From the NCBI GenBank assembly GCA_016935775.1, contig JAFGQF010000063.1, positions 1 through 6,445 of the forward strand: a stretch of DNA of 6,445 bases, in the 5' to 3' direction. Below the pieces are notes generated by a model. That model was not told the DNA's origin. It was given only the letters and a program-made list of their open reading frames with translations, and did not search any database. A program made the position numbers and the translations under genes. The stretch is from Caldifarciminota bacterium (GTDB lineage: Bacteria; Hydrothermota; Tepidihabitantia; Tepidihabitantales; Tepidihabitantaceae). Below, piece after piece: positions 1 through 4,996 of the stretch; the first letter of the stretch is position 1, and each line of letters opens with the position of its first letter.

Positions 1-28
1 AAATAGATTAATATAACGTATTATATCC
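1..28 (+). promoter_or_regulatory. AT-rich leader and probable -10 region of the epimerase gene
   Basis: Of these 28 bases 23 are A or T, in sharp contrast to the GC-rich remainder of the window. Two -10-like hexamers are visible: TATAAC at 12-17 (5 of 6 match to TATAAT) and TATTAT at 19-24. With the first, transcription would begin near base 24, only about 5 bases before the ATG at 29. No Shine-Dalgarno-like purine run lies between 1 and 28, so the mRNA is probably leaderless or nearly so. Any -35 element would lie left of the window, so the promoter call rests on the -10 alone. Confidence 0.5.
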
Positions 29-1075
29 ATGATACACACTTCCGCGGCTGAGAGGAATCGGGGCCCGGTTGCGGTCACCGGGGCGACCGGTCATGTCGGC
101 AACGTGCTGGTGCGGCAACTGGTCAGGCGGGGCGTGGCCGTGCGCGCGGTGGTCCCACCTGGCGAGGACTTGGAGCCGTTAAAGGGTGTCGCGGTCGAGT
201 TGGAACGGGCGGATGTGCGCGACCGGCCCGCGCTGGACCGGGCCTTTCGCGGGTGTCGGCAGGTGTATCACCTGGCCGGCATCGTGACGATATCGGGCGG
301 CCAGCGCCGGCTGCTGCGCGGGGTCAACGTGCTCGGAACCCGCAACGTGGTTTGCGCGGCGCTCGACGAGGGCGTGGGCCGGCTGGTGTACGTCAGCTCG
401 GTACACGCGCTGTCCGAGCCGCCTGCCGGGCTGCCGTTCTGTGCGGACACGGTATTCGAGCCGGACCGGCTGCTGGGGGACTACGCCTGGTCCAAGGCGC
501 TGGCCAGCAAGGAGGTGCTGGCGGCGGTTGACCGCGGGCTGGATGCGGTGCTGGTTTTCCCGTCCGGTATCGTCGGGCCGTACGACTTCCGGTTGTCCGA
601 GCTGGGCACGTTGTTCCTCAGTTACGCCCGCGGCCGTCTGCGGGCCTTCGTGGACGGCGCCTACGACTTCGTGGACGTCCGGGACGTGGTGACGGGTATG
701 ATCGCGGCGATGGAGCACGGCCGGCGCGGGGAGGGCTACCTGCTGACTGGCTGTCGAGTGACCATTCGGCAGATGCTCGAGGTGCTGGAGCAGGTTACCG
801 GGATGCGCTCCCGGGCGCGCCGACTGCCGATGTGGCTGGCCCGGGGAGCCGCAGTCCTGACGCCTGCCTGGTACCGGTTGCGGAGGCGCCGGCCGGTCTT
901 CACGAGCTACTCGCTGAAGGTGCTGCGCTCCAACTGCCTGATGGATGTCAGCAAGTCGGTACGCGAACTGGGATACCGGGTGAGGCCGTTCCGGGAAACG
1001 GTTGCCGCCACGATCGACTGGTTCCAGGCCAGCGGCAGGCTCGGCCCGGCGGCGGACCGGCGGGCGTGCGGTTAG
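29..1075 (+). CDS. NAD(P)-dependent epimerase/dehydratase, extended SDR family
   Basis: A 348-residue cytosolic Rossmann-fold oxidoreductase, the usual length for extended SDRs. The dinucleotide-binding glycine motif TGATGHVG is at residues 17-24 (G18, G21, G24). An acidic residue, D62 in ADVRD, is suited to the adenine-binding loop, and HLAG follows at 81-84. The catalytic set is complete: the VYVSS serine near 123-124 and Y152-x-x-x-K156 in YAWSK. The motif FPSGIVGPYD (177-186) and FVDVRDV (214-220) are typical of the dihydroflavonol-4-reductase, 3-beta-HSD and hopanoid-associated (HpnA-like) epimerase branch. The substrate cannot be read from sequence; a nucleotide sugar, sterol-like lipid or small ketone are all possible. 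The ATG at 29 leaves 13 residues before the first beta strand, and I see no better start. It is alone on this strand and converges on the 69-aa gene with a 4-base overlap of the ends. Family assignment is firm; exact function is unknown. Confidence 0.9.
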   Translation: MIHTSAAERNRGPVAVTGATGHVGNVLVRQLVRRGVAVRAVVPPGEDLEPLKGVAVELERADVRDRPALDRAFRGCRQVYHLAGIVTISGGQRRLLRGVNVLGTRNVVCAALDEGVGRLVYVSSVHALSEPPAGLPFCADTVFEPDRLLGDYAWSKALASKEVLAAVDRGLDAVLVFPSGIVGPYDFRLSELGTLFLSYARGRLRAFVDGAYDFVDVRDVVTGMIAAMEHGRRGEGYLLTGCRVTIRQMLEVLEQVTGMRSRARRLPMWLARGAAVLTPAWYRLRRRRPVFTSYSLKVLRSNCLMDVSKSVRELGYRVRPFRETVAATIDWFQASGRLGPAADRRACG

Positions 1076-1104
1076 ACCGCGCCGGTGGGAGGTTCTTCCT
1101 CCCA
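1066..1104. repeat. Two tandem inverted repeats at the convergent gene junction
   Basis: The first dyad has arms GCGGT (1068-1072) and ACCGC (1076-1080) around a TAG loop. It can be extended outward by a G-T wobble and a G-C pair to 1066-1082. Its centre lies on the overlapping stop codons of the epimerase (TAG, 1073-1075) and the 69-aa gene (TAA on the minus strand, 1074-1072). The second has perfect 7-base arms TGGGAGG (1086-1092) and CCTCCCA (1098-1104) with a TTCTT loop; it lies 10 bases past the epimerase stop but inside the 69-aa coding region. Neither is followed by a T-run on either strand, so these are not classical intrinsic terminators. They could still slow polymerase or protect 3' ends; that is inference. 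Confidence 0.4.
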
Positions 1105-1281
1105 GGACGTGGAGTGCTGCTCTTCCAGCACGCCGAAACAACTGGCGTTCGAGAAATGGGCCACCCGCGTATTGTCACGGAAGAAGTCGAAGCCGCGGTC
1201 GGTCAGCTCGAAACGGTCGGCTTCGACCGTGACCTGTGAACGCCCGGTCTTGGTGTCCAGGTAGACGGTGAAAGTCTTCAC
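1072..1281 (-). CDS. Small conserved-looking hypothetical protein, 69 aa
   Basis: I do not recognise this protein. It starts with GTG at 1281, five bases after a strong GAGGAGG ribosome-binding site, and has its own promoter. Codons end mostly in G or C, like the neighbouring real genes, which supports expression. The product is soluble and mixed, beginning MKTFTVYLDTKT. A beta-rich N-terminal half (TFTVYLDT, QVTVEADRFEL) is followed by an aromatic stretch with FDFF and VAHFSNA, and then an acidic, probably disordered tail (EEEPP). There is one cysteine (in ASCFGV), no signal peptide and no membrane segment. The N-terminal strand pairs and the phrase VEADRFEL-TDRGFDFF suggest a small beta-barrel or sheet domain, but no family can be named. 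It lies downstream of the 95-aa membrane gene, whose stop codon overlaps its -35 box, and ends inside the epimerase stop. Confidence 0.8.
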   Translation of the reverse strand: MKTFTVYLDTKTGRSQVTVEADRFELTDRGFDFFRDNTRVAHFSNASCFGVLEEQHSTSWEEEPPTGAV

Positions 1282-1286
1282 GGTTT

Positions 1287-1293
1287 CCTCCTC
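1287..1293 (-). promoter_or_regulatory. Strong Shine-Dalgarno site of the 69-aa gene
   Basis: On the minus strand the bases read GAGGAGG followed by AAACC and the GTG start at 1281. This is the only clear Shine-Dalgarno match in front of any start codon in the window, and it decides the GTG start. Confidence 0.85.
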
Positions 1294-1317
1294 GGCAACA
1301 GTCCAAGTTGACTGCGC

Positions 1318-1345
1318 AGCATAACGGCAGCTCGCGGCCGGTCAA
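1318..1345 (-). promoter_or_regulatory. Sigma70-type promoter of the 69-aa gene
   Basis: On the minus strand a -35 TTGACC (1345-1340, 5 of 6 match) is separated by exactly 16 bases from a -10 TATGCT (1323-1318, 4 of 6 match). Transcription would start near 1311, giving a leader of about 30 bases that includes the GAGGAGG site. The TGA stop codon of the 95-aa gene (1344-1342) lies inside the -35 hexamer. A short dyad, CAGTC (1299-1303) with GACTG (1310-1314), sits around the predicted start point and may fold in the leader; it is too short to interpret. Confidence 0.6.
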
Positions 1346-1629
1346 GCACGGGGTTCCGGTTCATCGTCCGCGCGGCCGGCGTAGCGCCCGGGGTCGGCGA
1401 CCACTCGCTCCCGCCGCGCCTGCCGGCGCTCGAGACGCCGGACGCGGTCTTCCAGCCGGGTCAGTTTCGCCTGCAGCAGCAGCGGCAGCGAAGCCACGCA
1501 GAGCGCCAGCCCGGCAAGCCGGAACGCCGAATCGCCAATCCACTCGCCCCACACCAGCACAAACAGCCCCGCAGCCAGCAGCAGGACGCCGGTGGCAAGG
1601 TAGAGTAACAGCCTGCGGGCAACTGACAT
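1342..1629 (-). CDS. Small two-helix membrane protein with C-terminal coiled coil, 95 aa
   Basis: Not a family I recognise. From the ATG at 1629 the protein has a short basic N-terminus (MSVARR), a hydrophobic helix at about residues 7-26, a short WGEWIGDSAF turn, and a second hydrophobic helix at about 36-53. A highly basic heptad-like stretch at 55-75 follows (LTRLEDRVRRLERRQ), which should form a coiled coil. An acidic, proline-containing tail ends the protein. Positive charges at both ends suggest both termini face the cytoplasm. An upstream in-frame TTG at 1671 would add 14 residues, but it lies at or upstream of the predicted -10 box and transcription start (near 1654), so the ATG is preferred. 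No clear Shine-Dalgarno is seen. The layout resembles small envelope or divisome accessory proteins, but function cannot be assigned. Confidence 0.75.
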   Translation of the reverse strand: MSVARRLLLYLATGVLLLAAGLFVLVWGEWIGDSAFRLAGLALCVASLPLLLQAKLTRLEDRVRRLERRQARRERVVADPGRYAGRADDEPEPRA

Positions 1630-1638
1630 GGTACCGCT

Positions 1639-1659
1639 CTTCGGGCCGGAGGCCCGAAG
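1639..1659. repeat. Perfect 9-bp inverted repeat with 3-base loop
   Basis: Arms CTTCGGGCC (1639-1647) and GGCCCGAAG (1651-1659) enclose GGA. It lies 9 bases upstream of the ATG of the 95-aa gene and spans the predicted transcription start of that gene (near 1654). In a read-through fabH transcript it would form a stable hairpin, but no T-run follows on the minus strand, so an ordinary intrinsic terminator is not supported. A DNA-level operator or an mRNA 3'-end stabiliser are the alternatives. Confidence 0.6.
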
Positions 1660-1660
1660 G

Positions 1661-1688
1661 ACAATAGGCAACCGGTCCGGCTTGTCAA
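1661..1688 (-). promoter_or_regulatory. Sigma70-type promoter of the 95-aa gene, with dyad over the -35
   Basis: On the minus strand a perfect -35 TTGACA (1688-1683), exactly 16 bases of spacer and a -10 TATTGT (1666-1661, 4 of 6 match) predict a start near 1654 and a leader of about 25 bases to the ATG at 1629. The -35 sits in the centre of a perfect 7-bp inverted repeat, CCGGCTT (1677-1683) and AAGCCGG (1687-1693) with a 3-base loop. That dyad also lies about 20 bases past the fabH stop, so it could act in the fabH mRNA instead. Confidence 0.65.
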
Positions 1689-1713
1689 GCCGGGCGGACT
1701 GATACCGGGGCGC

Positions 1714-2757
1714 TTACCAGCGGATGAGGACGCCGCCCCAGGTCAGGCCGGCGCCGAAGGCCACGAGCATCACCAGGTCGCCGACGTGAACCAGTCCCTT
1801 GCGCCGGGCTTCGTCGAGGGCGATTATCGTCGTCGCCGAACTGGTGTTGGCGTACTTCTCGATGTTGATGAAGACTTTCTTCTCGGGGAAGTGAAGCGTC
1901 CTGGCGACCGCCTGGATGATGCGCAGATTGGCCTGGTGGGGGATCAGCAGGTTGATGTCTTCGGCCTTGACCCGGGCGGACCGGACCAGCCGGTTGAAGG
2001 CCTCGGCCATGCTGCGGACCGCGACCTTGAATATGGCGTTGCCGTTCATCTTCAGGTAGTGGAGTCGCTGCTGAACGCTCTGAGCCGTCGCCGGGATTGC
2101 TGAGCCGCCGGCCGGCATGTACAGGTCGGGGCCGCGCGTGCCGTCGGCGGCCAGGAAGTCGGCCAGTATGCCTTGTGGGCCGGGCGGCGCGCGCCGGACT
2201 ATCGCCGCGCCGGCGCCGTCGCCGAGCAGGACGCAGGTGCCACGGTCGGTCCAGTCGGTTATCCGGGAGAGTACTTCCACCCCGACGACGAGGACATTCC
2301 GGTAGGTGCCGGCCGCGATGAAGTGGCGGGCGGTGGACAGCGCGTAGATGAAGCCGGAGCAGCCCGCGCTGACGTCCATCGCGGCGATGTTGCGGGCTCC
2401 GAGTTTGGCCTGGAGCACGCAGGCGGTCGAGGGAAAGAGCATGTCTCCGGTGACCGTGCCGACGATGATCAGGTCCAGGTCGGCGGGAGTCAGCCCGGCG
2501 TCGTCGAGCGCCCGGTGGGCGGCACGGAGCGCGAGGTCCGAGGCGGCTTCACCGTCGGCGGTGATGCGGCGTTCCTTCATCCCGGTGCGCTCGGTTATCC
2601 ATTCGTCAGAGGTGTCGACCAGCTTCTCGAGGTCGGCGTTGGTCATTACCTTGTCGGGCACAGCGTGGCCGGTGCCGGCGATGACCGCGCTCCAGGGGCC
2701 GGTTGGCTCCGGCCTTTCCGTCACGCCGGTTTCGTTTGTTTCGCGTACGATAGACAT
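1714..2757 (-). CDS. fabH: 3-oxoacyl-[acyl-carrier-protein] synthase III (KAS III)
   Basis: Condenses an acyl-CoA primer, usually acetyl-CoA or a branched acyl-CoA, with malonyl-ACP to begin fatty-acid synthesis in the cytosol. The thiolase-fold protein has 347 residues. The complete catalytic triad is visible: C133 in DVSAGCSGF, H274 in IPHQANLRI and N304 in YANTSSATT. The N-terminal KAS III signature TNADLEKLVDTSDEWITERTG (from residue 39) and the C-terminal AFGAGLTWGG are also present. Compared with E. coli FabH (317 aa, Cys112) there is an N-terminal extension of about 21 residues, polar and Glu/Thr-rich, and about 9 extra residues between the Cys and His regions. The ATG at 2757 is 8 bases from a perfect TATAAT box, so the message is probably leaderless; an in-frame GTG at codon 12 has no ribosome-binding site either. 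No plsX, fabD or acpP is next to it; it sits alone between rlmN and the small genes. Confidence 0.96.
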   Translation of the reverse strand: MSIVRETNETGVTERPEPTGPWSAVIAGTGHAVPDKVMTNADLEKLVDTSDEWITERTGMKERRITADGEAASDLALRAAHRALDDAGLTPADLDLIIVGTVTGDMLFPSTACVLQAKLGARNIAAMDVSAGCSGFIYALSTARHFIAAGTYRNVLVVGVEVLSRITDWTDRGTCVLLGDGAGAAIVRRAPPGPQGILADFLAADGTRGPDLYMPAGGSAIPATAQSVQQRLHYLKMNGNAIFKVAVRSMAEAFNRLVRSARVKAEDINLLIPHQANLRIIQAVARTLHFPEKKVFINIEKYANTSSATTIIALDEARRKGLVHVGDLVMLVAFGAGLTWGGVLIRW

Positions 2758-2765
2758 TGCAGAGA

Positions 2766-2793
2766 ATTATATCCCCGGTCGGTCGTCGGTCAA
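2766..2793 (-). promoter_or_regulatory. Strong sigma70-type promoter of fabH
   Basis: On the minus strand a -35 TTGACC (2793-2788) is followed by exactly 16 bases and a perfect -10 TATAAT (2771-2766), 11 of 12 consensus bases in all. Only 8 bases separate the -10 from the fabH ATG, so transcription should begin at or within about 2 bases of the A of the start codon. The -35 contains the TGA stop codon of rlmN (2792-2790). The -35 and spacer hold three GACC repeats, which might be a binding site or chance. Confidence 0.8.
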
Positions 2794-3821
2794 CGTGTCG
2801 GGGGAGGGCGGTGTCCGGCGAGTTGGCCGCAGGCGCCGCAGATGCCGCGGCCCCGGCTGCGCCGGACGGTGACCGCGGGCAGGCGCGGCAGCAGGAGGTC
2901 GCGGAAAGCTTCGACCGCGGCCGGGTCTGGGGCCGTGAGGTCACAACCCTCGAAGGCATTAAACGGGATCAGGTTGACCTTGCAGGGCATGCCGCGCAGC
3001 AGTGCCGCCAGGGCGAGCGCGTCCGACTCGCGGTCGTTGACCCCGGCGACGAGGACATACTCGAACGTGACCCGCTTGCCGCGGACCTCGGTGAACTCGC
3101 GCACTGCCGGGATGAGCTCGGCCAGCGGCCAGCGCCGGTTGACCGGCATCAGCCGCGACCGGGTGGCGTCGTCGGCACCGTTGAGCGACACCGCCAGCTT
3201 GGCCTGGAGCGGGAACCGGGCGAACTCGCGGATTCGGCCGGGTATGCCGGCGGTGGACACGGTCAGCTTGCGGGCGCCGATGTTGAGGCCGTGGTCGTGG
3301 TTCAGCTCGACGAGCGCGCGCGTGACGTTGTCGTAGTTCAGCAGCGGTTCGCCCATCCCCATGAACACGACGTTGGTGATTCGCTCGCCCGTCCGTCGTC
3401 CGGTTTCGAGCACTTGGCCGGCGATCTCGTGCCAAACGAGGTCGCGGCCCGGGCCGAGCGAGCCGGTCCGGCAGATAACGCAGCCCAGCGCGCACCCGGT
3501 CTGGGTCGAGACGCAGACCGTCCGGCGGTCGGCATCGGGGATGAACACCGTCTCGACAATGGCGTTGTCTTCCAGCCGCAGCGAGAGCTTGACGGTACCG
3601 TCAGGGTCGTCGAGCCGGGAAACCGGCTCGGGTGCGAACACCCGGAAGCGCGCGGCGAGCAGCGCCCGGGCGTCGCGGGCGAGGTCGGTCATCTCCTCGA
3701 ACGCGGCGGCTCGTTTCTGCCACAGCCACTTGTACACCTGGCGGCCGCGGAACGGTTTCCAGCCCAGGTCGAGCGCCAGCGCCTCGAGCTCGGGCAGCGT
3801 GAGGGAGTGGATGTCGGTCAT
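2790..3821 (-). CDS. rlmN: Dual-specificity RNA methyltransferase RlmN (radical SAM)
   Basis: Methylates C2 of adenosine at position 2503 of 23S rRNA and, in characterised bacteria, A37 of some tRNAs, using SAM and a [4Fe-4S] cluster. The 343-residue protein starts at the ATG at 3821. The radical-SAM cluster cysteines are C110-x3-C114-x2-C117 (CALGCVIC). The two mechanism cysteines of RlmN are both kept: C103 seven residues before the cluster motif (E. coli C118 equivalent) and C331 in the C-terminal GACGQL (E. coli C355 equivalent). MGMGEPL (154-160) is the SAM-binding GEP motif, and the N-terminal RNA-binding domain shows FRGRQVYKWLWQK (24-36). Deviations from common RlmN proteins are I116 rather than Phe in the cluster loop, SLGPGRDL after it, and SLNGADD where SLHAPND is frequent. 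The start overlaps the rodA stop by 4 bases (ATGA) and has no Shine-Dalgarno, implying translational coupling. The conserved C331 makes RlmN far more likely than a Cfr resistance enzyme from chromosomal context. Confidence 0.95.
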   Translation of the reverse strand: MTDIHSLTLPELEALALDLGWKPFRGRQVYKWLWQKRAAAFEEMTDLARDARALLAARFRVFAPEPVSRLDDPDGTVKLSLRLEDNAIVETVFIPDADRRTVCVSTQTGCALGCVICRTGSLGPGRDLVWHEIAGQVLETGRRTGERITNVVFMGMGEPLLNYDNVTRALVELNHDHGLNIGARKLTVSTAGIPGRIREFARFPLQAKLAVSLNGADDATRSRLMPVNRRWPLAELIPAVREFTEVRGKRVTFEYVLVAGVNDRESDALALAALLRGMPCKVNLIPFNAFEGCDLTAPDPAAVEAFRDLLLPRLPAVTVRRSRGRGICGACGQLAGHRPPPTR

Positions 3822-4996
3822 TCGGGGCGGGCGGCGCAGCCCAGGACGATGCCGACGAGCAGGTAGTTGAGTACCAGCGACGAGCCGCCGTAGGAGATGA
3901 ACGGCAGGGCGACACCGGTGACCGGCAGCAGGCCGAGCAGCATGCCGATGTTGACGAACACGCCATAGCCGACGATGGCCGCGCACCCGGTGCAGAGCAG
4001 GGCGGAGAAACGGTCCCGATTTTGCCGGGCGTGGGTGAGAAATCGGCCGACAAGCACCAGGAAGCCGGCGAGCACGGCGAGTGACCCGGCAAGGCCCAGC
4101 TCCTCGCCGATGCAGGAGAACGCGAAATCGGTGTGGCGGTTGGGCAGGAAGCCGAGCCGGTTCTGGGTGCCGCGCGTCAGGCCCTTGCCCCAGAGGCGGC
4201 CCGAACCGATGGCGATGCGCGACTGGATCGAGTTCCAGCCGACGCCGTGGGGGTCGAGCCAGGGCGACAGAAACGAGCGCACCCGGGCGCGCTGGTAGTC
4301 GCGCAGCAGGTGAAGCGATACCGGTGAGAGCAGTCCGAACGCGGTGCTGACCGCGCCGGCAATCAGCGCCCGGCCCAGCCCCTCGCGCCGCTGGACGACG
4401 ACCACCAGCAGGACGAAGAACGGCGCCCACGTCCAGAGCGAGAACCCGGCGGCGAACGACAGGAGCGGGGTGTAGAGGAGCAGCAGTTCGAGCGGTCGTA
4501 GCCCGGCGTGATAGAGCATCGCGGCCAGGACCGCGCCAAGGAGCAGCGCGCCGCTCAGGTCGGGCTCGACGAGGATGAGCAGCGCCGGCGCGAGGCAGAT
4601 GAGCACCGGCGTGGCCAGCGACTTGAACGAGAGTCCGAGCTCGCGCCGACCCGCGAGGTGACGGGCGAGCAGGATGACCGTGGCGATCTTCGCGAACTCG
4701 GACGGCTGGAACGCCAGCGGGCCGAGCATGAACCAACGGCGCGCGCCGTCGCCTCCGCCCAGCAGCAGCACCGCCGCGAGCAGCGCCAGCATCGCGACGT
4801 AGAACCAGAGGGCGAGGTCGGACAGCACCCGGCGGGGCACCAGCAGGCCGGCGATGAGCGCGCCGACCGCTGCCGGCAGGAAGAGGAGCTGGCGAACCAG
4901 GTAGTGACCGCCGCCGGTGGACCAGATCACCAGCAGCCCGACGCCGGTAAGGAACGTGGTGGCGATGAGCAGCGCGGGGTCGAGGCGGCGCAGCAT
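3818..4996 (-). CDS. rodA: Peptidoglycan glycosyltransferase RodA (SEDS family)
   Basis: Polymerises lipid II into glycan strands during cell elongation, working in the inner membrane with the class B PBP encoded just upstream. The protein has 392 residues and about ten hydrophobic segments. SEDS signatures in order are RRWFMLGPLAFQPSEFAK (86-103, with E100), EPDLSG (144-149, usually QPDLGT), the YQRARVRSFLSPWLDPHGVGWNSIQS region (234-259), AIGSGRLWGKG (262-272), NRHTDFAF (286-293) and LPFISYGGSS (364-373). D290 aligns with the essential aspartate D262 of E. coli RodA. It follows mrdA directly: the ATG at 4996 shares one base with the mrdA stop (TGATG), and its own stop overlaps rlmN. No ribosome-binding site is visible, so re-initiation from mrdA is likely. 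RodA is preferred to FtsW because of the pairing with a PBP2-type transpeptidase and the HGVGWNSIQS motif. Confidence 0.94.
   Translation of the reverse strand: MLRRLDPALLIATTFLTGVGLLVIWSTGGGHYLVRQLLFLPAAVGALIAGLLVPRRVLSDLALWFYVAMLALLAAVLLLGGGDGARRWFMLGPLAFQPSEFAKIATVILLARHLAGRRELGLSFKSLATPVLICLAPALLILVEPDLSGALLLGAVLAAMLYHAGLRPLELLLLYTPLLSFAAGFSLWTWAPFFVLLVVVVQRREGLGRALIAGAVSTAFGLLSPVSLHLLRDYQRARVRSFLSPWLDPHGVGWNSIQSRIAIGSGRLWGKGLTRGTQNRLGFLPNRHTDFAFSCIGEELGLAGSLAVLAGFLVLVGRFLTHARQNRDRFSALLCTGCAAIVGYGVFVNIGMLLGLLPVTGVALPFISYGGSSLVLNYLLVGIVLGCAARPE

Noticed and set aside
179..1141. Minus-strand open frame of 320 codons opposite the epimerase
   Set aside because: Shadow of the SDR gene; Arg/Pro/His/Gln-rich and runs into the real 69-aa gene in another frame.
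1308..1667. Plus-strand 119-codon open frame opposite the 95-aa gene
   Set aside because: Arg/Pro/Ala/Gln-rich composition without helices or motifs, whereas the minus frame gives a coherent two-helix plus coiled-coil protein with a promoter.
1630..1671. TTG start at 1671 for the small membrane protein
   Set aside because: The TTG lies upstream of the predicted -10 box and start point, and would add a non-hydrophobic tail translated across the 9-bp inverted repeat.
1639..1693. Rho-independent terminator after fabH
   Set aside because: Both hairpins lack the following T-run on the minus strand and overlap promoter elements of the next gene, so I annotated them as repeats instead.
2173..3336. 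Long plus-strand open frame (387 codons) opposite fabH and rlmN
   Set aside because: Antisense to two genes with intact catalytic motifs; its translation is low-complexity Arg/Gly/Ala/Ser without recognisable domains, as expected of GC-rich shadow frames.
2790..3821. Cfr-type antibiotic-resistance methyltransferase
   Set aside because: The N-terminal and C-terminal regions, the operon with mrdA-rodA and the GACGQL ending fit housekeeping RlmN; there is no mobile context.
2757..3866. Plus-strand open frame of 369 codons opposite rlmN
   Set aside because: Wholly antisense to rlmN, rich in Arg/Glu/Gly/Val, with no family motif; the opposite strand fully explains it.
3822..4736. Upstream in-frame extension of rlmN (to 4736) inside rodA
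   Set aside because: The extra residues are Arg/Pro/Ala-rich noise overlapping conserved rodA; RlmN homology begins at the ATG at 3821.
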